A stretch of 64,000 nucleotides of DNA. Origin: Cryptomeria japonica. Its lineage: Eukaryota; Streptophyta; Pinopsida; Cupressales; Cupressaceae. The stretch covers positions 3,287,501 to 3,351,500 of the forward strand of contig NC_081414.1 of NCBI RefSeq assembly GCF_030272615.1. Reading direction: 5' to 3'. The translations under genes were made by a program, and so were the position numbers. Positions 10,615 to 22,519 of the stretch are shown here, piece after piece (the first letter of the stretch is position 1; every line of letters starts with the position of its first letter). The notes under the pieces were generated by a model that made no database searches, had not been told where the DNA came from, and was given only the letters and a program-made list of their open reading frames with translations.

Positions 10615-13261
10615 ATGGATATCATTGTGTTACAATGGGACTTGAAACTGAACCTTGAGGGTGATGCAAAAAATATAAAATGGTTTAACAAATGTGATGA
10701 AGCCTTTAATACTTTGTATATGTCAATCTCCTCTGACCTTGTTCACATTGAATCTACCACTACACCAAATGGAATGTGGACCACTTTGGAAGCCCTCTTT
10801 GATAAGTAGGATGAGTTAAGAGGTCATCAGTTGGAAAATGAACTCAAAGGATTAAATCCAACAAATTTTGACACCGAACAAGACTTATTCACAAAACTCA
10901 AACATATAATATTGCAATTGGAACGGTGTGGAATCAAGAAAAATGATAAGTGACTGATCTTAAGCATTCTTTCTAAGCTTGGTCCAAACTATTAGTTTTT
11001 GTTTCTACATTCTATGCTACAAAATGTGCCTTAGGTTCCACATACAAAAAGTCTTCTCTAGATGAACTTGTTGCAAAACTCACTAAGGTCAAGACAAATT
11101 GGTTCTAATGGGTACAATCAAACCCTCAAAGTCGCATGCCTTCGTTGTCAATCAAAGCACAAAACAACAAAAAGGGTTTAATAAGCAAGATAAGAAGCAA
11201 AAGAACCAAGGAGAGAAAAGAAATATCATAAATTTACTACTTCAAAAGCAGATAATGGCACATGTTCATCAAAAGGTGAACAACTAAGTAGAAGAAGGTC
11301 AAATGTTCTTATTCTAAGAGGTTTGGTCATGATGAGCATAAGTGTTTAAAGAAACAAATAGATCGCCTTACATGTCTTTTAGAAAAGAACAATATTAAAG
11401 TGATTGATTCAGTCAAATAGAGTTCATCAAAAGGGTCTTCTAAGGACACAAAGAAAAGTAAGGGGAAAGGAAAGGCCCGGTTTTTTGTTGCTTCACAACC
11501 AAATTCTTGGATCATTAACTCGGGTACTTCTCATAACATGTCTTCTTCAGAAGATGATTTCACCTCTTTAGAGCCATGTTTTATGCCTACCATACTAAGG
11601 GGTGATGGAACCCTTGTTGAAGTGCACAAAAGAGGGTGTGTTGATGTGGGCGAAGTAACATTTGAGGATGTCCTTTGTGTTTCATCTTTATTGACTAATC
11701 TCGTATCTGTTTATCAAATCACTCATACTAATTCTAGCATGCACGTTGAGCTCACACCAGATACAGTGGTAATCAGTGAAATGCATAATGGGTCTACTAT
11801 TTCTATGGGAAAAGTAGATCACCAATCCATATTATATTAGTTTTGTCACTTTGTTCCGGACTCTCCTTCAATAGTCTTACTCGTGAAAATGAGGTGAGTT
11901 GTTTGTGGCATCAACAGTTTTGCCACTTGAACTATAATTACTTGCAACAACTTAGTCAACAGGAAATGGTTCAGGGTTGCCTTCTATTCATTTTTTTGAT
12001 GGATTTTGTGAAGGATGCACTCTTGTTAAGCATCCTAATAAGAAGTATGATAAAGAAGCATGGAGAGCTACACAAATATTGGAGTTGACACATAGTGACT
12101 TGGCAAGACCATTTCCACAAGGTCACTTTTCAATAGAGTCAGATATGGCTTGACATTTATTGATGACTTTTCTAGATATACATGGATTTACTTTCTCTAA
12201 CAAAAGTTTGGGGTCTTTGAGAACTTTCTAGATTTCAAAGCTTTTGTAGAGAAACAATCTAGGAAGATCATCAAGATTCTGCACACAGTTTATGGGAGTG
12301 AATATGTTAACAATCAATTTGAACAATTTTGCGCTTCAGAAGGTATCAATATGCAATGCATAGTTCCATAGTCCTTAAAAGAAAAAGTCCTTGAAGGAGA
12401 TTGCCAATTGTATGATACACTCCAAGTTTTTGGCACCTCAATACTGGGTAGAGGCAATCAACTATGTGTTACATCTAGAACCGAGTTCCTCACAAAGTTG
12501 TGAAGGGGGTAACTCCTTTTCAAGCTTGGACTGGTCAGAAATCCATAGTTAAGCACTTCAAAATGTTTGGTACTCTTTCATGGGCTCACATTCCAATAGA
12601 GAAATGTAAGGTTATGGATCCACAGAGCAAGCCTTACACATTTGTTAGGTATCAAAATGATGTCAAAGGCTTTAGAATTCTCCATCCTACCACTCATGAG
12701 TTGTTCATTAAGAGGAGTGTTTGTTTTGAAGAGAGTTCTTCTCATACCACTTTTCTATCCACCATCACATTGGAGACATTGCATCATGATGATAGTTCTC
12801 AAACGATCTTAATCCTCCTAATTTTGATGAGTAGTATTCTTCCTCCACTTCAAATGGCAATAGCGATGATGAGGATTTACATTCCTCTCCTAGTCATCAT
12901 TCAAAGGTTGATGATTCTCCCCCAAACTCTCTAGCCTCAACACCTCTTTGGGCTCGACGAACATTTGGACAGCAAGTAATTAGCTTGTTGATCCATCAAA
13001 TACTAGAAGAATGAGGTCACAATTTTAGCATGCTCCATATCTCTTCATTACTTAATCTTTTAATCCACAATCTTTTTCAAAAAAATTAGGTATTCCAAAG
13101 TGGGATGTTGCAATGAAGGAAATGTTCAGTTCATTGGAAAGGAATCACACATGGGTTTAGTCCCTCTTCCTAAAGGAAGGAAACTTGTCTAATGCAAGTG
13201 GATCTATCAAAAAAATTATAGTAGATGGATCAGTTGACAAGCATAAGGCTTGCTCGGTAGT
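10615..13261 (+). pseudogene. copia gag-protease-integrase-RT (5' part)
   Basis: Gag reads from 10615 (MDIIVLQWDLKLNLEGDAKN, then PNGMWTTLEALFDK). A knuckle relic CSYSKRFGHDEHKC lies at about 11310-11350. Protease shows WIINSGTSHNM near 11510, where the catalytic Asp of D-S-G is Asn. GAG-pre-integrase reads CLWHQQFCHLNYNYLQQL near 11900. Integrase is badly broken (THSDLARPFPQGHFS near 12090; YGSEYVNNQFEQF near 12290). The post-integrase segment is open from 12500 (TPFQAWTGQKSIVKHFKMFG). RT starts near 13090 (WDVAMKEMFSSLERNHTW) and breaks off at 13261. Confidence 0.85.
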
Positions 13262-13628
13262 TGTAGTACCCCTCCCTCGATCAGACTTTTTAGATACTTA
13301 CTCTGACTATAGTTGACTTTTTCATTGGATATTAGTGGATACATTACATGGTGATGTTTTACTCTGATATTATGCTATGTTGTGTTATACTTTGATTTGA
13401 GTTTCAGTGTATGTTGTTTATGCAGTATTTCCTTATTGATGGTTAGATGTTAATTTTATTGGATTACTGACCATGGACTAACATATTTACTTTATGTGTG
13501 AGATGCTTTATGTATATGTCATCATGTATGTGTGTAAGTGTATGGGGTGCGAGGAAATTATTTTCCTTCACTCACTTCGGTGAGACAGGGAATGTCATGA
13601 TTCTCCTTCACCGGGGTGTCTACCGTGT

Positions 13629-13632
<4 letters not shown>

Positions 13633-13660
<28 letters not shown>
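13633..13660. repeat. (TA)n microsatellite
   Basis: Uninterrupted AT dinucleotides, about 14 repeats. Confidence 0.95.
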
Positions 13661-13669
<9 letters not shown>

Positions 13670-14007
13670 GTTTGGTGATGCAGGAATTGCAGGTACAAGG
13701 TACTGACTTCACCTAGTCTCACAGGTCTGAGCATACCTAAATAATCTGATGGAAGTGGAGGAGATAGTCTTAAGGCCATAAGTTTCACCCTTAGCCTTGC
13801 CTGTCACTGAGCAGTGTCAGTCATCGGTCAACCTTCCCTTTGTCGGTATGCAGGTCATTTCGGTTTTGCTTTGTTGTTTGCGTGTTATGCGTTTATAAAA
13901 TTTAAATTTAGAAATAAATAATTAAGTGTCTTTTATTGTTTTAGAAGATTTATCAATTATTTTATTTGAATACTTAAAAATTGAATTGTTGATTTCATTA
14001 GTGAAAT

Positions 14008-14593
14008 ATTTTTTATTAGACACAAACAGGTTTTGAGGGGACCCAAAACCCCTTACAAAAGAGAACCAGAGACTAGAACCCAACAGATAAGGTTGTCCAG
14101 ATAGATAGACATTAAACATCAGCAGCCCAAACCAACACAAGAACACAGGATGGCAAGAAACTATCCCCAGGGATTTATAGGCACCCTGTACCAGTGGAAG
14201 GATAGCATGCCCTAACCAACAAGGTGAGCCCAGTAAAATTGCTAGCAAACACCAAGGAAAGCACAAAACAGAGGGTTTTAGCTAGCTCCCTCAACCAAAA
14301 GAGGACAAGCAACACATTACTTCTTCCCTTTATGGGAACGAAGGGTCATATCAAAAGCATTCACAGATTGGATTTTTTTCCTTTTCACCGATATCCACCC
14401 TTCTTCCACCTTCGCAGCGGAATCCATCCAAGAAATTGGGTGCAAAGGACTCGAGAAAGAGCCAGCCAAGCCCAAAGGACTAGCAGCATCAACTTCCTCC
14501 CTGTCAGCAACGGGAAGGACAATCTTATCAGAAGAAACACCAACCTGCGACCCACAAGCCCCAACAGCCACCAAAGGTGGTGAAGAATCACCC
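14008..14593 (-). mobile_element. 5'-truncated LINE 3' fragment with target-site duplication
   Basis: It is flanked by TCATTAGTGAAAT (13995-14007 and 14594-14606). The minus strand reads a C-terminal ORF segment (14317-14574, with EEGWISVKRKKIQSVNAF near its end), then a 3' UTR with GTAAGGGGTTTTGGGTCCCC, ending in TCTAATAAAAA at the left boundary. Long TSD, A-rich 3' end and missing 5' part are typical of target-primed LINE insertion. The near-perfect TSD suggests it is younger than its host F. Confidence 0.75.
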
Positions 14594-15524
14594 TCATTAG
14601 TGAAATGTTATATTATGTGTTTTCAATTGATTAAAAAAAAATGTTATTTTATCTTTATGTATATTTAATGCCTAATTGATTTTCATGTTTGAAAAAAAAA
14701 AGGGAAATGATTTCAATTAAAAATTTGAGTGAAATGCGTTGTTTTGGAAAAGAAATCAAAAAAAAATCTAATTTTCTTTTTAAAGATTAAATGCGACCTA
14801 AAAGGGATATTTTTGGAGGAAATTCTATTTAATGTGTAAATTTTTCAAAATTGATTCATTCTGCATTTGCAAAAAATATTTTCTGGAAAATCTTTGTGGG
14901 TGTGATTTTAGCTGGAGAAATTGTGTTTGAAGATTTTGGTTTGAAGTTGGAGGTTTGCTCTTCTGCAACTGAATCTTCTTGGAAAGCTCACTAGGTTGGA
15001 ATTTTGTACCTTTTTGTTTTTGTGAAATCTTTGTTTAAAATCAGTTCCCTGTAAGTTTGTGGGTGTTTGAATGAAATTTTTTTTTTTTTTAATCTCCCTG
15101 TTGTTTGTTAAACATTTATTTTTCCCATTGTTCAAAATGGGGGGATTATGCTGCCAAAAAATTTCATCTTGGGAAAACCTGGGAAATGGATTGAGTTTGA
15201 AATTGTTGGGCAAATGAGGAATTTGGAAGAGAAAAAAACACCACATACCCTGTTGTTTGTGTCTCCAAAACCCCTGTTTTTCAAAAAAAGGATTTGAAAT
15301 TTTTGCTAGGGTTTATTTATAAAATTTACTGGTAAAATTAAATTCAGGGTTTTTTTTATTGCTACTGGTATAACATATATTTCTGGGTTTTCTTTTTAAT
15401 TTCTAGCAAAAGAGAAATATTTTTTTGAGTCTTAATGTTTAGCAGGGTAGTTGGTATTTTTTTTTTTTTAATTATTAAAAAACGAAAAAAAATATCAAAA
15501 AATATATATATATTTTATTAGCAG

Positions 15525-15662
15525 GGAGCTGTCGTGGGAACCACGTCCCCATGGCGTGGGGGTCGTGGCTTCCCCACTGCCATGGGGAAGGGCCACGGTG
15601 GTGTGGACCATGTCGTGATCCACCGGTCACGTTGTGGCCCACACAGCACCGCCCCACCCTTT
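15525..15662. other. GC-rich patch in AT-rich insertion F
   Basis: About 135 bp rich in CCACG/CGTGG blocks (for example CGTGGGAACCACG, CATGGCGTGGGGG, GGGCCACGG), abruptly flanked by poly-T and TA-rich DNA. Open frames across it are a by-product of low stop density. The nature is unknown; the CpG richness is notable in a methylated, decayed setting. Confidence 0.6.
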
Positions 15663-15750
15663 ATTAAATGGGGCTGCGTGGCATAGGGATTTCGTGGGGT
15701 TTGTTTGTTTTTTTAAATTTATTTTTTTAATATTTAAAATTAATTAAAAT

Positions 15751-15872
<122 letters not shown>

Positions 15873-17712
15873 TTTTTTTTGTTTATGTTAAAAATATATA
15901 TATATTTAAAAAATGAAAATAAAGAGAAGGATATTTTATTTTGAAAAAGGAAATATAGATTTTTAAATTTAGATTTTTGGTTATATATATTTTTATGTGT
16001 GTGTGTGTATATATATACACACTTGTGTTATAGCAAATGTGACTAAGATAATTTTATTGAAATTTTAAATGGATATATGGCAAACTCTGATTTAAATTTT
16101 TTAACTGATTTGGTGAAATGATTATCAACGAATGATGAATTTTAGAAACTTTGAAAAGTTAGAAAATCTTGGTCAATTATGTGTTTTGAATGAAAGAACA
16201 ATGAATTGATATTCTAAATTAGCGAAGGTGTCTATTTTATTTATTATTGTCTTCGCATTTAATTTTAAACTGCAAGTGCTTTGTTGCAAATGGAATTAGT
16301 CGTTTTTATGTGGTCTTTTCCATTGGTCAGTCATGAGAGTTGACTGAGTTTTGTCAGATGGTTTAATCTATGTGCAAGGGTTTGTATGACCAAGTGTTTC
16401 TCTGTTGTCTTGAACTCCGTTGTGTAATTTCGTTTTGGTACTTTGGTTTTGGAGTTCTTTTGGGACATTTTTGTTTAGTGTCATAAGGGAGAGTGGCTTT
16501 CGAGTGGGAGCCGCGCCCAAAGAGGTTAGCGGGATAACCCCTCAAAAGTTGGTTAAGTAAGTAATAACCTAATAATATATTAAGGAGTTGGGTAGCTAAA
16601 ACATTAAGTAAGATAATTGTACCTCGCTTATGGTTGAGTGCTAATACAGACTCAGAATGTAGTGAGAAGGCTTGGAATGGCAAACCAACAACCTTGTCCT
16701 CGCGAAAGGATTGTTTGGGTCCACATGAAACTTGGATGTGGTCGGGGGTTCGGGAGAGGTTACCACGATAACCCAAGATGGGGGTCGGGACCTATGGAGG
16801 CCTGTCGGGATAACCATACCAAGCTATGTGATGACACTCTTCCCTTATGGTCACTAGTGTGTAGCCTTGTTGGTATCACCTGAGTTTTGTTGTGGAGTCA
16901 TGTTCTGTGGGTTTATGTTTTATGTGAGTTTCCTGACGTTGTGTTTCGATCATGTGTGTGCATACCTTGTAGGTTGCTAGTGGGTCTTATTTCTATCTCC
17001 TAGCACGGTGGGGTGGTTCTTTTTTAGCCACATGGTCGAGTGGTAGTACCACTTTCCATCAGGTGTGTTTGTTCCTTCTTGCGGGAGTTGGTTTCACAAG
17101 TGTTCCAGTTGCTTTTGGATTCGAGCATCTTGTTCTTCCAGTTGGATCCCATATATTATTTTGGATCATTCTTTGTGTATCATGGACCTTATATGGTCAG
17201 TTGTAATTATTTGATATGTATGCCTTCGTGACAAGATGTAACTTTAAATGTAAACATTATGTGTTCATGTGAGACTTAGTGATTTAGTGAAATGTAATGT
17301 TATTTCAATCATATGATGCAAAACAAATGTATGGATGGAAATTACATGGTTAAATGCATATGTTTTAATTGAATCATTGATGAAAGGTATGGAAATAATT
17401 ACCATGAATGAAACTTAGACATGCTAATAAAATCTCATACTATTGGATGAATTAACCATTGGTTATATGTTATTATGTTTTTGTGTTTAATCATCTTAAT
17501 TGGATTTATTAGTGCTAAGCAATGTTTAGTTTAAATCATGTTAACCTAGTTGGGAAACCCTTTAGGTGTTAAATTAAGTCTTCCATTGTGTAATCTAAAC
17601 GTAATGTTAACTTAATGCATCATTAAATTTATTAAAGTTTGAAAAAATATATATTTACACTCTTTTCTAGTATTTTAGTTTAATCCCTTCGAGGTTTCTT
17701 GGCGAGGTGTTA

Positions 17713-18440
17713 TAGTAGCAAAAGGATTTTCCCATGTTCTCGAGATTGACTACTCGAGACTTTTGTACCAATTGCTAAGATGAATTCCATTCAACTTGTC
17801 CTTTCTATAGTTGTAAGTTCATTAGATGGATATGAAGAAAAAAAATCTTCATGGTGACCTTCAAGAGGAAATCTACATGGAGCAGTCACAGGGGTTTGTT
17901 CAAGATCTCTCACTTGTGCGTCAACTTCAAAAATCTCTTTATGGCCTCAAATAGGCTCCTCGAGCTTAGTATGCCAAGATAGAATCATTCTTTTTGGCAG
18001 TTGGTTTCAACCGATACCATTTTAATCCAAACATATACATTTTGTAATATGATGACACTCTCACATTTATGGTTCTCTATGTTGACTTGATCACAGGGAG
18101 TCACTCATCCACCATCAAGGCAATGAAAACTACTCTACATGATAGAGTTTAGGGTTTAGGGTTTAGGGTTTATTCCAATTAGAAAGCCTACAGTCATCTT
18201 TTGTGATAATCAAAGTGCTATATAGATCTCAAGAAATCTAATTCATCACCAGAGGATGAAAGACATTCAGATACATATGCACTACATTCGAGAGTTGATT
18301 TAGGAAGGCATCATTGATCTTAAATGTTGTTCTACATTAAAGCAGACTGTGGACATATTCACCAAACCCTTCACCGAAAGCAAGTTCCTTCATTTGTGAT
18401 CTTTGCTCGGGGTGCAATAGGTATCTACTTTAGGAGGGGA
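17713..18440 (+). pseudogene. copia RT and RNase H (3' part)
   Basis: It resumes the RT frame after F: VAKGF-type start, a segment MDMKNAFLHGDLQEEIYMEQ near 17830, SLYGLK near 17940, and LYVDLITGS at about 18090 where the catalytic YVDD has lost one Asp. From there the expected RT C-terminus and early RNase H (several hundred bp) are missing, replaced at 18148 by three telomere-type repeats. RNase H then continues (VIFCDNQSAI near 18200, then TVDIFTKPFTESKFLHL near 18350-18390) to the normal copia C-terminus. Confidence 0.85.
18148..18168 (+). repeat. Interstitial telomere-type repeat, (TTTAGGG)3
   Basis: Three perfect plant telomere units (18148-18154, 18155-18161, 18162-18168) followed by TTT. 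It sits exactly at the internal deletion of the copia RT-RNase H region. Confidence 0.9.
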
Positions 18441-18665
18441 TTCTTAGTCCTGCATTCTCTCTCTCTACTCTTGGTGGGGGGGGCGTAGGGGAGGGGAAAG
18501 GGGACATTTTATCTCTCTATTTAGCGGGGGGGCTATTCCTCTTATAGAGGGGGCTTCTTCTTTTGGGGGAGGGGGAGAGGGGTTTGCTATGTACATAGGT
18601 ACCTAACATGGCCTCATCTATGGGAACCCATCTTTTCACCCACCTAAGCTACACTTAAGCAACGA
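18441..18665 (+). other. Purine-rich tract region preceding copia 3' LTR
   Basis: G/A-rich runs (18475-18500, 18525-18560, 18560-18590) followed by about 70 bp to the LTR start. This contains the expected polypurine tract, though the LTR does not abut it directly. It is partly duplicated at 19340-19494. Confidence 0.5.
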
Positions 18666-19014
18666 TGTTAGTGTAGATTTTTTGGTTTTCTTATATTAGG
18701 GGCTGTTTATTTTTCCTACACATTATTTAAACTTGCTTAGGTTATTAAGATTGGTTAATATGAGGACACATGGTGAAACGTTTTAGCTACATGTGTCACT
18801 CTTTTGGCTTATGAGGTAGATGGGTTTCTCACCCTCTTTTGGCTTTATATGCCACCTTTCATAACTCCTTTCTTGTCTTCATGTAAGGAGGTTGTGTCAC
18901 ATGTTTTGGCATTTTACCAAATAGGTAAAAACTCCCACTTTGTATAGGGTGGAGTTAATGCACCTCTTGGATGTATACGCCCTTATTTTTAGTATATATT
19001 GAGCACTCTCTTCT
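18666..19014 (+). repeat. Right LTR copy 1 of copia element E
   Basis: Starts TGTTAGTGTAG and matches the left LTR at 10125 over its first part (CTACACATTATTTAAACTTG, TGAGGACACATGGTGAAAC). The 3' boundary is uncertain because a 157-bp tandem repeat follows. Confidence 0.6.
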
Positions 19015-19330
19015 CACTTTCACTAGTGCAATGATAGTATTGAGTCTTTTCAAAATTATTTTTTTGTCATTTCAAATTTCTCCATTCAACGATTTTGATA
19101 TTCAATCATCTATTGCTTGGAGTTGCATGTGATTATGACCAGCATCAAAACTTGGCTTGGTTCTTGCTTCTCACTTTCACTAGTTCAATAATAGTATTGA
19201 GTCTTTTCAAAATTCTCTTTTTGTCATTTCAAATTTCTCTTCATTCAGCGATTTTGATCTTCAATCATCTATTGCTTGGAGTTGCATGTGATCTATGACC
19301 AGCATCAAAACTTGGCTTGGTTCTTGCTTC
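19015..19330 (+). repeat. Tandem duplication, two units of about 158 bp
   Basis: Unit 1 is 19015-19171 and unit 2 is 19172-19330. Both begin TCACTTTCACTAG and end TTGGCTTGGTTCTTGCTTC, with small differences (for example ATTTGATATTC against TTTTGATCTTC). Confidence 0.85.
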
Positions 19331-19346
19331 CAAAGGGTGCGAGGGG

Positions 19347-19900
19347 GATTTTATCTCTCTATTTAGGGGAGATTGTTCCTCTTATAAAGGGGGCTTCTTC
19401 TTTTTTTTCTTTTTTTTTGGGTGGGAGGAGGGTCCCATGGCCTCATCTGTGGGGACCTATCTTTTCACCCACCTAACATACGTTTAAGCATGGGTGTTAG
19501 TGTAGGTTTTTTGTTTTCCTTATATTAGGGGATATTTATTTCTCCTACACATTATTCAAACTTGCTTAAGTTATTAAGATTGGTTAACATGAGGACACAT
19601 GGTGAAACACTTCAACTACATGTGTCAATCTCCCCCAAACATGGGTAGTTGAATTACACAACCTCTTTTGGCTTGTTGTGTAAGTGGTTATGGAGTAGTT
19701 CAATTTCTCACCTTCTTTTGGCTTTACATGCCACCTTTCATAACTTTTTTCTTGTCTCATGTAAACGGGTTGTGCCACATCTTTTGACATTTTAAGAATT
19801 AGGTAAAACCTGAGTTAATGCACCTCTTGGATATATATGCCCTCATTTGGCTATATATCGAACACTCCTCTCACCTTCACTACATCAATGATAGCATGAG
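19347..19900 (+). repeat. Duplicated copia 3' end with second right LTR (start 19495)
   Basis: Positions 19347-19494 repeat the purine-rich region of 18509-18665 (TTTTATCTCTCTATTTAG, AGGGGGCTTCTTCTTTT), and from 19495 a further LTR copy starts TGTTAGTGTAGG. The 3' end of element E is therefore present twice in tandem, about 830 bp apart. This is consistent with unequal recombination. Confidence 0.75.
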
Positions 19901-20038
19901 GTTTAGTGCTCTAACTCTATCAAGGCCTTTCGATGTTCTCAATGTTAGTTTTGGATGTTCTCAATGTTAGTTCAAGATTATGACCCACTGCAACCATCTC
20001 TTTACACCATTCAATAATGAATGCCTCTTCTACATTGG

Positions 20039-20395
20039 GACTTATAAGAGCTTAGGGTACACAAAGTTAGGATGGGCAGCTACCAAGTACCCTATAAAAG
20101 ACATAAAAATTAGTAAACAAGTTAAAGCAATTCTCCATAGCATTAAATGAAAGCATACTAGAGAATGAATTTGGAATAACTAGCTATAGCTTAATTATTT
20201 CTGGGACTTATAAGAGCTTAAGGTACACAAAGTTAGGATGGGCAGCTATCAAGTACCCTATAAAAGACAAAAAAATTAGTAAACAAGTTAAAGCAATTCT
20301 CCCTAGCATTAAATGAAAGCTTTAATAATTTGAAATTTTTAGGTTTGTATACTAGAGAATGAATTTGGAATAACTAGCTATAGCTTAATTATTTC
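20039..20395. repeat. Tandem duplication, units about 170-190 bp
   Basis: The block from GACTTATAAGAGCTTA through GCTTAATTATTTCTG occurs at 20039-20203 and again at 20211-20395. The second copy has an extra 24 bp (TTTAATAATTTGAAATTTTTAGG-type sequence) before GTATACTAGAGAATG. The rest is nearly identical, so the duplication is recent. Confidence 0.85.
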
Positions 20396-22519
20396 TGAGG
20401 CATTCAAATTTTAAAATACAGGCAAAACCAAAATGGGTACACCAGTAGAAGACCGTAAAAAGTTGACACGAGATGTGCCCAAAGCTGGAGGAAGAGAAAT
20501 AATGTGAACGCAACTTTATGTATGAAACGGTTTTCAACAGGCTCAACATATCGCACGCACTCGAGCGTTGGAAGCCAAGTTTTCAAGCAAACCCTGGACC
20601 ACAGCATCGAGCGGCAGCGTGAAGAACATTTAAACTGGGGTCTTTAAGGATAGGGTTTCGTAGAGATAGAAATGGAGCTGTTAAGATTTTTTAGAAATAT
20701 TTTGAAATTGATGGTTTCATTAATTTACAGTTCTCAAAATTTAAGGAAGATGCTGGTCTTCTGAATTCTTGTGTTGATCTTCTATACTTTAAAATATTGA
20801 TGGAGTGCTTTCAGAAATGAAATCAAGTAAAAAAATCATTTTTCCTCTAAATTTTTTACCTGGCAGAATCTAAATTTAGATGATTGACAAGTGGCAAATG
20901 AAATCCCTAAACTGGTGAGACAATTTCTAACTTCACCCCATTTTCACTTGCTCAAATATGTAGACCTAAAAAGTAGGAGCTCCTATTTTTCAAAAACAAA
21001 TTCCAAATAATCCCATAGAAAACTTTTTTTTTTCTTCAGAGAAGCTTAAACCCCATAGGACCGGCCTTAGTAGGAGCTCTGATAGAGCACCAGAGCTTGT
21101 GGAATATTGTCGCAAAGCCGCGGCAAAAAATGTTGATAATCACAGATCAACATCAAGTTACTCTTTCATTTAAAGGGCTTGTGCGGTTTCTTGAACGAAA
21201 AAAGTTCGAATATCTGCTGTTGATGCAAAAAGCATGTATCATTTTTTAAAGCCGCAAACGAAACAGGTTAAAAAACTGCTTGGGTTTAAACCCAGTCAAC
21301 AATGCTGAACTGCAGTAGTTACGAGTTGCATTGCTATGATGGAACATACAAAAGCATATCGGAGTATCATTTTCTTCATTAAGTTAATAACATAATAAAA
21401 ATGGAATGCTGTGCAGCAGAGGTGATAAGAACAAACGTGCGGACAAAGGCACTACCAAAAGACAACTTTGAGATTTGTAGGAGAGAATGAATCTACAACA
21501 AATTAGCCAAAAGATATTTGCCAGGGTTGAAGTGTTGAAAATAGCAAGTAGCTTAAGATTTTTGGCTGATCAGCATACGTTTCATGCAATCGGTTTGACA
21601 AAGTACATGTAGAATGCACTCTATTTTAGAATGTAGGTGCCTGTAAACAAATAAAACATGATATATGGGCCCATGGATAGGATGTTAGCATTTTAGTAAT
21701 TACTAGCTTTTTGCATAAAGTTACAACTCATCCAATTGAATTTTCACGTATATATATATATATGACATATGAAATGATAATAACCAAGTGAAATTACAGA
21801 TTTTCGGTTTTGAATTTTCTTTACTGTATAAATTCTAACTCTACTCCGTATTTCCAAATAAGACAGAGCTTATTAGAACATGCTTTAATTTTTCTTTAAA
21901 GGAATAGAGAAAACAGCGTGCGAACACCGTATCCCTGCAACAAAATTCATGATGCCTTAAATATTTTGCAAAAGTCCTAAAATCTAGTGCAATGTAAACA
22001 GTTGAACATTACTAGATATATTATACAAATTAGCCATCGACGATTTCAAAACCTTTCGAGGATCCGAATTGAAACCTCAAAGGCTTTGAAAATACAACAA
22101 AATCCAAGCTATTTTTCTCATGGTATCAAAACTATCAAGGCTTTCCTATACTTATTTACATAGAAAACTTAGACATCCATCTTATGCACACCAAAATTAC
22201 AGAATATAGAATGCAGCAGTCTCATTATTATAGTAGCCAGCCTCTGCAAACTGCAGTATAACAAAATCTGACCCCCAACCTAGGACATGAACTTGTGTTT
22301 TGCTTAGGCAACTCCTTATATATTTACCGATCTGGATGCAAACAAGGAGACTTTGTTACAACCTGAAGTAGAATTGCTTTAACTAAAATTCTCTTAACTA
22401 TACACAACATCTCACGAGAAGTGAGAATTATCTTAAAAAAAAAGTAAGTTGATCACTTATACCAAAAACAAACAATGAAGGCAACATTGGCATAGTTGAC
22501 GTGTAAAAGATTGATCTGC
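20396..22519. other. 3' flank of the F-box gene
   Basis: AT-rich, non-repetitive-looking DNA with short ORFs only. A short (TA)n lies at about 21750-21762. No second gene could be supported. Part of the segment next to 22519 is expected to be the 3' UTR of the F-box gene; no polyadenylation signal could be assigned with confidence. Confidence 0.4.

Noticed and set aside
16363-16776. 137-codon minus-strand ORF in insertion F
   Set aside because: Low-complexity and unsupported by any motif; the surrounding region is non-coding and the composition is that of chance translation.
18148-18168. True telomere or subtelomere
   Set aside because: Only three units, inside a copia pol relic; far too short for a telomere.
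20543-20629. Minus-strand 28-codon frame starting MFFTLPLDAVVQGLLENLAS, possible first exon
   Set aside because: Protein-like and GC-richer than its flanks, but stops at once, and neither a second exon nor a homologous family could be supported.
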